DNA of 64,000 bases, taken from NCBI GenBank assembly GCA_013054445.1, contig JAAMPI010000018.1:33580-97579 (forward strand), in the 5' to 3' direction. The stretch comes from Cudoniella acicularis (taxonomy: Eukaryota > Ascomycota > Leotiomycetes > Helotiales > Helotiaceae). This document shows positions 56,849-64,000 of the stretch, in pieces (position 1 is the stretch's first letter; each line of letters opens with the position of its first letter). The translations under genes were made by a program, and so were the position numbers. A model generated the notes under the pieces. It saw only the letters and a list, made by a program, of their open reading frames with translations. It had not been told where the DNA came from and did no database searches.

Positions 56849-58244
56849 CTACTTCAGCCAAGAGTGTAGTCCTGGCGTGATATCGAGGTTTTCCAGATCA
56901 TCATCTTGCAGGTACTCCTCCTCGTCACTGTAATCGGTGCTATCAACGTCATCATCGTCACCTTCGGAGAAATCGTTTAAATAATTGTCTGAGGGGTCAT
57001 CTATGCCAGCACTGGTTGCAGTTCCCGAGTTGGTTATATATGTCTTTGAGTCCTTCGCTTTTTCGTTGTCCTTTTCTATGACTTGCCTCGTCAGTCCCGA
57101 AGCCATATCCGAAATATGCGCCTTTGACTCCCAGGTTAGTCTAGGGAATTGAAATTCCTCTTTCCCGTTTGTTTGCATGGTGTCGCTCGTCGGGACTGAG
57201 GTAATTTCTGGAGCACGCGCCAACGACTCCTTAATTCCTAGTTCAAGCCGAGAGTTATTAACGTTCTTTTCTATCGCCTCCTTCGTCAAGACCAGAGCAT
57301 CATCTAGAACATACGCCATCGATTCCTCGATTGCTCGAGTTAGTTGAGCATCTTCGTCCAGCTGAGCTTCGTCATTCCTTCGCGCGATGTTGCCCGCTGA
57401 TATTAATGATTCCGTTTCTTCCCAAGGCGCAGTTCCACCCAAGCCATGCTCGTCTGCGGCATGATTTGACTCCTCAACCTTGATTATGACCTCTTCCGCA
57501 GGCTCCTCTCGAGTGTGAGTCTCGCACAGACAGCCTTCGGCATTCGTCCCACTGTTTATCGTGCACTCCTAGCAATTGCAAATGAAGCCGGTCTCGAATG
57601 CTTTATGTTGTTTCCCAGCACAGCGATAGCATGTCGTTATCTCCTCTCCATGCTTAATATCTCTCAACGCTCTGATGATCTGCATACTTTCCTTGCAAGC
57701 AATGTTGGGTGGGCCCGGCAGGTCAAGAGCATTGCTTAAAAATCTTTCGAGTGCCGGTGACTCATTATGTCTGGAGATTGGCGATTTCGTGTCCAGAGCA
57801 TTGAAAGCGGATAGCTCCTTCCGTGGAAGTTGGAGCCGGCCTTTTGCTACAGACTTCTGAGTGAATCCATTGCTCGCCATTGAGTGGACGAAGCTGTATC
57901 CTTCGGCAAACACAATCTCGCCCGCCCTGATATCGCCAGTGGCGAAGACTCCCAGGTTATGGATTGGGGAAGCTTTGACTTCAATCTTGAGCGGCTTCTT
58001 GCAGTGGCCATAAAGAGCACTGGTTCTTGGGTGCTCTGCTAAAGTTTCGTTAGCTTTCGAATGCGCGTTGCAATAAAGTGATGAGGAGTAATGAGACGGA
58101 ATCAAGGCTGGAGCCGCTTGGGATAAAAACACGGCTTCTCTTACTGGGAAGCGCGAGAGAAACCCACTTCTTCTTGGCAATGGCAAAGCAAGCCCCTCAG
58201 GCAAGACATGGAGCTGAAAAGAGAAGTTTACTTACGGTCGCCAT
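56849..58244 (-). CDS. SET-domain protein with in-frame TAG inside the post-SET cysteine motif
   Basis: Probable protein methyltransferase of the fungal SET group. The SET start is KIEVKASPIHNLGVFATGDI, then AGEIVFAEGYSFVHSM. The SET end is LRDIKHGEEITTCYRCAGKQ, followed by GFICNC-stop-ECTINSGTNAEG. TAG at 57569-57571 sits exactly within the F-x-C-x-C-x-x-C zinc motif. The same frame then continues for about 240 codons of acidic sequence with repeated REEP/ESLA helices to DLENLDITPGLHSWLK, stop at 56849. A CAG-to-TAG change would explain it. The N-terminus is unresolved: an ATG at 58244 with donor GTAAGT and an acceptor CTTTAG near 58040 fit, but the phase is off by one. Confidence 0.6.
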
Positions 58245-59340
58245 TCTCCCTGGGCGCGTTTCTATGGGTGTGGTGGTGGTAGGATTCGAAATTTTGAGTT
58301 GGTGACAATCGGTGTTGATACAGAGGTTCTCGATTCCGCCCAAAGCTGAAACCAAGCACGAGTTTTGTTATGGGACGGTATTGTGGGAGGTGTTGGAATG
58401 ATGTGGTCGTGGGGGGATGACTTCGAGGAAGCCTTTCGCGAAGGAGGGTGGATAGCGCAAAGTGAACTAACCAACCGCCACTCTGGCGTCGTCAGCCTTA
58501 ACTGACTTTGGGTTGTCTTTCAAGTTATAAGGGACGGGGACTTGCCCAGCACCACAAGAAGCGATGGAAGGTTATGTTGCTATGCATAATGCTTTACTAC
58601 CTAGGTATATAAGTAGCCTTGCTGGCAATCTATTTCTGTTGGCATCGCTACCTGCTTAACCTATACGCTGCCAAAGTTGCATTATGCATAAAGGTGAGTA
58701 CACGACCCTCAAAACTACATGCAAATAACTGATCAGAGATCTAGGGGCAATCAGGTCCGACTGTCATATTTTTCATTTACAAAGTAATGTAACTTCAACG
58801 AGAGGCAGTCACAAGAGGAGAGGTGCTCATAAATTTAGGTGCTTGCAAAAGAAGAAGCGCTCACGGGTGGAGACGAGCCGACATGAGACACACGCCCACA
58901 AAACGAGAGTTATTTTTAGCCTAGGCCTCTCAATTCCACTTCTTCCGCACACGCAAGGAAGGAGACCTGTATTAGGAGAGACACCCACAAAATGAGAGAA
59001 AATCAGTCGCTCAAAATCATAATCACTCACAATTGGAGAGCTATTTTCAATTTAGATATATAAAATATTCAGGGAAGGACTTCCACCTGCCAAAGATTGA
59101 GGTCAAATTGCAGAGGGAAGCAAGACTGTGCAAAAAGCCTTCCTTATTCTAAATGATTCTAATAGGGAAAGGTAATTACGGCATTTATGTCCCTTCTGTT
59201 ATAGATAAAAGGATCACCCACAATATAACTCCATCACACTCTGCCTACTTCTTGAGAGCCTTGTCTGCAAAGCCTCGAACATTGACTTCTTTTGCTGGAT
59301 CCGTTGCTAATTCTTGTGGAATACTTGGGTCACCATGAAC
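58245..59340. other. Intergenic region with a degenerate repeat
   Basis: About 1.1 kb. It contains two related 18-base segments (58892-58909 and 58981-58998) and nothing coding that I can support. Confidence 0.35.
58892..58998. repeat. Imperfect direct repeat pair, 18 bases, spacing 89
   Basis: ACGCCCACAAAACGAGAG and ACACCCACAAAATGAGAG differ at two positions, both G/C to A/T transitions. It may be a decayed repeat remnant; the element is unidentified. Confidence 0.4.
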
Positions 59341-61091
59341 TTATGCAGTCATCCCATAAGCCTCAGCAATCCTTTTGCCAACTGCTTCGCCACTCCAATA
59401 CGCACCAGTCACGGTACCAAGCGCTACAAAAGGAGCAGTATGTTCCCCAGCAAACCAGAGACTCCTGCCTGTTAAGCCTTCCCTCATGATTTCAATGTCT
59501 TTGTCTCCTTCCTTGAGTCCAGTACGGAATGTGCTGTAGCTACCATTGCCAGCCAGTTCATCAGTAACCCAACTCGTGGCGAGGCACGAGACTGGGATAC
59601 AATTACTTGAATCTGGGTTGTAATAAGGCAGGAGCGAATAGTAGGGCTTGAAGAATCTCGTTAAGTGGTCGCACTTCTCCTTTTCCGACTCTAGGTTCGC
59701 TAGCTCACCGGCGAGGGCAAGAGACTGATCTCCAAAAAGGTAGTACAAGAGTGTCGGATGTGAGCATGAATCCGGGAGTGTTGCCATATCGACGGCTTCT
59801 TGATTCCATTTTTGAGGATTTGTGTCGGAAGCGTATAGGGGCGACAACCATTGTGTGAAGCCGGTGAATTGTTCAGCTGGGTCTATACCATCCTTAAGCC
59901 AAAATGCTTTTGGGAATGTAATATAAACCTACGATAATGTTAGCAGCCACTGCATTGGAGATTTACTTCATCATGTACCTTCTCAAGGGAACCGTAGCCG
60001 ATGGAATCAATAGCTTGGGAAAACCGTGCTGGAAGTGCTGGTTGAAATGCATCCTTGTTATTTTTCAACCATCCCAGAGGATTCGTCAATACAACCTCGT
60101 CAAATTCGAAGTCCTGGCCATTATCCGTGGAGAGTTTGACTGTACCAGTGCTCGCGTATATGCGGTTCACTTTGGTCGAAAGTCTAATGTCGGCCTTATC
60201 CACAGCAGGTTTTGCAATGACATCGAGTATCGTTTTGTATGTTCCGGCACAAAAGAGATTCTCTATTTGCAGTTAGATTCTTCGCGAAAAATTGCTATCA
60301 ATTTAAATTTATTGTAATTTGATTAGGGAATAATTGGGATGCCAATAAATAAGCCCATGGCTCTCAAATATTCGCAGCGTCGATGGCAAGCTGGTTGATA
60401 TGCATTTCTTATGACATGAAAGGAGAAGAGCGAAAGAGTGGCAAGAGGAAAGGTCTGAAGATATATAGACTTATTTTGCAAAAAAGCCACCCTTCCAAGT
60501 CAGACCGAGGAAAAAGTACTCACCGCCATCAATGCACTCTTCTAGCCAGAAGAACTTCAAACTTTGCCTGGTGACCGGACTTCCAACAAACGCTCCCCAC
60601 AAATCTGCCATCTGCATTACAAGCTTTCGCTTAATCTCTAATTCGCCTTCTCCAGGGTAGATCTCATTAACCTTCTCTATGAAGAAATCGTGTAAACTTT
60701 CCTCGGGATCAATAACAGAAGTATTCTTCGCAGAGTGTTTGAAAGCCTGCACAATAATACCCCACATATCATCGCTTAGGGACCTGCCTTCGAGAGGTTT
60801 TCCATCTTCTCCAAACACATTGACCTTTTCTTCCCAGGTGTGAGTCGCGGTACTTGTTTCTTTCGCCAAATCGAGAATTGGATTGTGCTCCGTTCCATGG
60901 ATCCAATTTGGCCCCAGATCAACGAGGTGGCCGGTTGACAACGTTGCTTGTTGGGTTCGTCCTCCTAATCGGTTCCTAGCCTCAAGAATGGTGACATGGA
61001 ATCCGTGTTGTAATAAGATATCAGCACAACGAAGTCCAGCTATACCAGCACCCACAACGCCGATTCTTGGCTTTCGGGATGCATCATTCAT
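59341..61091 (-). CDS. FAD-dependent amine/polyamine oxidase
   Basis: Flavin monoamine oxidase fold, 479 residues in three exons: 60524-61091, 59979-60262 and 59341-59928. The N-terminal dinucleotide-binding motif is IGVVGAGIAGLRCADILLQH, with ILEARNRLGGRTQQ (FAD phosphate site) and VDLGPNWIHGTEHNP. Exon 2 carries KPAVDKADIRLSTKVNRIYA and the flavin-contact DEVVLTNPLGWLK. Exon 3 has TSWVTDELAGNGSYSTFRTG and the C-terminal FAD motif SLWFAGEHTAPFVALGTVTG. The first intron is about 260 bases, long for this region. The substrate (polyamine, other amine or a histone-like target) cannot be decided. Confidence 0.92.
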
Positions 61092-62170
61092 ACGTTGCTG
61101 ATCAACAAGTTAGCAACTGTATCCTCAATATATTTCCTTGTATAGTTGCACGTGGTCGCTTCATTCCCAACTATAGGGATCAAGATTATTAAGCTGAGTT
61201 TCCACGAGTATGGGGTTGCCAAAGTAAATGTTGCATAACCTGGGACGTGGAATTTGGGTTAAAATGGCTCACCAACCTTCTTTGAGAAATCCATGATGAG
61301 ATGTTTTATACTCTCGTTTGAGTAACTCCGGCTTGATAGTCGGCAGGTGGCGAGATCTTGATAAATCCGCGAGGAGCTTCTACGAGACGGTGATGTGTAA
61401 GATATCGCGTACGCATCCATGATGAAGAGTGTAGGGTGTTTGCAAGTATTGGGAAAAACAAATATGGACAAGCGACCAATCTGGTCCAAAATCCACGTCT
61501 TGGAGAATTTAAAGTGGAATACAGAAATAAAAAAGAAGTGTATGTGTATAGCAATAGATATCAGGAATATGGGTCTAAAGAGTCAACTCTTTCGCATTCA
61601 CCCGCGGCCGATGACCTTGGAAGGTACCACGTGCACCAGGCCCGCCCAACCAGACTCGATTTATGCTTCCGGAATGAGAGGTGAGGGGGACGGGGAAAGT
61701 CTGGGCGAGGAAGGAACGCTGAGTCCGACCGCACTAGAGCCAGGTATTTCGACCTCTGCAGACAGGTGGTACTGACAGAGGTATGCATGTCAGTGATCGG
61801 GAAAGCAGTTACGTCCTTATCATCTCGACTCATGCGATGACAAGACATCGTGCTTTTACAAGACCAGCTGACTTGCACTCCATGAGAGGAACAGCAGAAA
61901 GAAACTCGAGACACACGTACAATCTGTACAATGACCGATAGGCGCGTCCACCACTGTATATTGATGATTTAACCGTAGATCGCTTTGTTGTTGATTTGAA
62001 CATGTAGTTCTCCTGACTTAAGCGAGGCCGGAATCGTGTCGTCGTCGATTCTACGGGCCGAGCCGACTCAGGGGCATCCTCGGTGAGCTCCAACCCGCTC
62101 GAAGATGGCGGAAGAGCTTCAACGACAAGCTTGTGCACCCCAAATCCCCATCCTGGGGTCAATGTTCTGA
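61092..62170. other. Divergent intergenic region, about 1.1 kb
   Basis: Shared upstream region of the amine oxidase and NTH1. A short minus-strand frame near 61310-61430 reads protein-like (PRGFIKISPPADYQ) but lacks a start or splice context. Confidence 0.35.
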
Positions 62171-63532
62171 ATGAGGACTTCAAGGATCTCGCAAGAGACA
62201 ACCAAAATCATCAACGCAACATCAATCGCTAATACTACATCAATGTCATCGCCAGTTCGACGAAGCACCCGGTCAGCTCTCGCACGCTTTGCATATAATC
62301 CCGACATCAAGGATGAAGACGCTGCCGAGACGTCTCAAATACCCAGCGATATCGAAGACATAATTCCTTCTCGAAAGCGAAAACGCGAAACTACACGAAC
62401 GCCAATCAAGCAATCGCCGCGCAAGACCGTTACCATAAAGACCGAGACCGAAGACAGCGTCACATTTTCCCCTGCCAAAGACCGCAAAGTCCGGAAACCA
62501 GCACGGCAGATCAAGGATGAGAAGACAGGAGAAGTTGAAGTTCACCCTCCCAATGATTGGGCCGAGGTATACGCTGCTGTGAAGGAGATGAGAACGGAGG
62601 GGGCTGCACAGAATGCTGCTGTGGATACGATGGGCTGTGAAAGGCTCGCAGAGGAAGGCATCGATCCGAAAATCAAGCGGTACCAGACATTAACAGCTCT
62701 CATGCTGTCTTCGCAAACGAAGGATACTACGAACGCCATTGCTATGCGCCGGCTACAAACAGAGCTTCCAGCGTTCGAGGAGGGCGCGCCTGTAGGGTTG
62801 AATCTCGAGAACATTCTAGCTGTGGACCCGAAACTCTTGAACGAATTGATATGGGCAGTTGGATTCCATAACAACAAGACCAAATACATCAAGGCTGCCG
62901 CGGAGATTTTGAGGGACAAGTTTGATGGTGATATTCCGGACACAATCGAGGGTCTGATGTCCTTGCCAGGCGTTGGCCCTAAAATGGCCTACCTGTGTAT
63001 GAGCAACGCCTGGGGAAGAACCGAGGGGATTGGTGTCGATGTTCATGTTCATCGAATTACGAACCTGTGGGGCTGGCACAAAACGAAGGGACCCGAGGAA
63101 ACACGATTAGCATTACAGGCTTGGCTGCCTCGAGAGCTATGGCATGAGATAAATTGGCTTCTTGTTGGATTTGGCCAGACTATTTGTTTAGCGGTTGGGC
63201 GTAAGTGCGGCGACTGCGACCTCGGATTAAAAGGACTGTGCAAATCTGCCGAACGAAGTAAGGTCACATTAGGAAGGAAGACGAGAGAGGAAAAGATCAA
63301 GAAGGATGAAGAGGGCAATGTTGTTGAGAAGACCGAAACCATCAAGTTTGAGGAAGTTGCTCATGATGTGCCAATAAATGCGGGTGGCGAATCTGAAGCT
63401 GTTGTGGAGGGTACCACCGAGATTCTGGTCGAGGAAGGGTTGACAAAGGAGGAGGAGAGGGCCGTCATGGATGACACAGCGATTGCTCCTGGTCAATTCG
63501 AAAAGACACCTAAAAGAAAGAGCAAGAGATGA
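62171..63532 (+). CDS. NTH1: Endonuclease III homologue Nth1 (DNA glycosylase/AP lyase)
   Basis: Bifunctional base-excision-repair enzyme for oxidised pyrimidines, single exon. The ATG at 62171 gives 453 residues with a Thr/Ser/Arg-containing N-terminus that could be a mitochondrial presequence. The ATG at 62243 ([13 protein letters not shown]) would give a nuclear form. The basic region contains SRKRKRE, a likely nuclear signal. The glycosylase core has [19 protein letters not shown]. The helix-hairpin-helix is [17 protein letters not shown] with the catalytic Lys, and [14 protein letters not shown] has the catalytic Asp. The 4Fe-4S loop C-x6-C-x2-C-x7-C lies in [20 protein letters not shown] charged C-terminal extension of about 90 residues ends KTPKRKSKR. 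Confidence 0.95.
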   Translation: MRTSRISQETTKIINATSIANTTSMSSPVRRSTRSALARFAYNPDIKDEDAAETSQIPSDIEDIIPSRKRKRETTRTPIKQSPRKTVTIKTETEDSVTFSPAKDRKVRKPARQIKDEKTGEVEVHPPNDWAEVYAAVKEMRTEGAAQNAAVDTMGCERLAEEGIDPKIKRYQTLTALMLSSQTKDTTNAIAMRRLQTELPAFEEGAPVGLNLENILAVDPKLLNELIWAVGFHNNKTKYIKAAAEILRDKFDGDIPDTIEGLMSLPGVGPKMAYLCMSNAWGRTEGIGVDVHVHRITNLWGWHKTKGPEETRLALQAWLPRELWHEINWLLVGFGQTICLAVGRKCGDCDLGLKGLCKSAERSKVTLGRKTREEKIKKDEEGNVVEKTETIKFEEVAHDVPINAGGESEAVVEGTTEILVEEGLTKEEERAVMDDTAIAPGQFEKTPKRKSKR

Positions 63533-64000
63533 TGTAAGGTTATAATTGTTCTATTATTGTATGGTACATAAACACAGCAATCGAAAATACATCAACCCCG
63601 ACCATCTCCGTGTAGTCGCACCCAAACGCTTGATTTCAACCTCAAAGCCTTTTACTCTAAGTGTTTCTCCTCGATTGGATGTCGCTCCTTGTTTTGGCTT
63701 CTCTACTTGAATTAACTTACGAGGATACCAAGACCAACCAAGAACCTTATCGCCGTTACAATGGCCAAGAGTCTCTGAGACCTAATAAGACCATGAATCT
63801 AAGAACCCAAGAGACATTTCTTAGAAACACTATCCTTACCAATTTCCCATCAATAAAGGTAAACCCATTCCTCCCTCCCTTCCTTCCACGGATTCATCCA
63901 AAATCCTTAGCGTACAGACATTTTTCTATTTAAGACGCATAATTTGTCACAGAATGTCCAGAAAATTATTTATTTATTCAATTTAATCTAACTCAATTCC
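63533..64000. other. 3' region of NTH1 to window end
   Basis: About 470 AT-rich bases. The frame at 63661-63933 does not begin with ATG and has no domain. Nothing supportable. Confidence 0.35.

Noticed and set aside
1..64000. CRISPR arrays, bacterial-type operons, rRNA genes
   Set aside because: No regularly spaced repeats or rRNA signatures; gene structure is clearly fungal nuclear.

Overview
The window is nuclear DNA from a filamentous ascomycete. Most genes are split by introns of about 45-65 bases with GTNNGT donors, CTAAC/CTGAC-like branch sites and YAG acceptors, and they lie on both strands with short spacers. Gene content (BET bromodomain protein, Prm1, ARMH3-type protein, Isa1, gamma-tubulin, Nup85, Mgs1/WRNIP1, eL22, Pmp3, Nth1, FacB/Cat8-type regulator) and protein style suggest Pezizomycotina, most likely Leotiomycetes. 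That placement is inference; no search was run.

Layout. 1-2041: end of a BET bromodomain gene. 3.5-6.0 kb: a secreted 5'-nucleotidase-like phosphoesterase with apparent lesions. 8.0-10.2 kb: PRM1. 12.0-14.1 kb: an ARMH3/DUF1741 protein. 14.7-15.6 kb: ISA1 (contains Ns). 15.9-16.4 kb: a Dabb protein in three short exons. 17.0-21.6 kb: a HAD hydrolase gene split by about 3.7 kb of inserted DNA. 24.3-25.4 kb: secreted class 3 lipase. 25.9-27.6 kb: MGS1. 27.9-29.6 kb: small hydrophilic proteins. 30.0-31.7 kb: gamma-tubulin. 32.3-35.4 kb: NUP85. 35.7-36.8 kb: GT8 glycosyltransferase. 37.7-38.9 kb: mitochondrial carrier. 39.4-40.0 kb: eL22. 40.8-41.1 kb: PMP3. 42.4-43.8 kb: YchF-type GTPase. 44.2-48.0 kb: a hypothetical gene and a Zn2Cys6 regulator. 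50.0-52.0 kb: SET methyltransferase. 52.5-53.6 kb: unknown protein with an in-frame TAG. 54.2-55.4 kb: GDPD phosphodiesterase. 56.8-58.2 kb: second SET protein, also with an in-frame TAG. 59.3-61.1 kb: FAD amine oxidase. 62.2-63.5 kb: NTH1.

The standout is the insertion at about 17175-20912. It holds one four-exon gene (17579-20548) for a 925-residue protein with a tyrosine-recombinase core (R...K...HxxR...H...Y) and a C-terminal Cys/His zinc-finger array. It interrupts the HAD coding sequence between the Asp-box exon and the rest of the enzyme, and the HAD reading frame resumes on the far side. Three near-identical palindromes (consensus AATCGRCAGYGYCGATT) lie inside it. This looks like a compact tyrosine-recombinase mobile element that is neither a classical GCR1_C Crypton nor, on visible features, a large cargo-bearing Starship.

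A caution runs through the window: several genes carry single-base frameshifts or in-frame stops, including one at a C7 run in the presumably essential NUP85. Together with the Ns in ISA1, some of these are probably sequence errors, so each lesion should be checked against reads before being called pseudogenisation.
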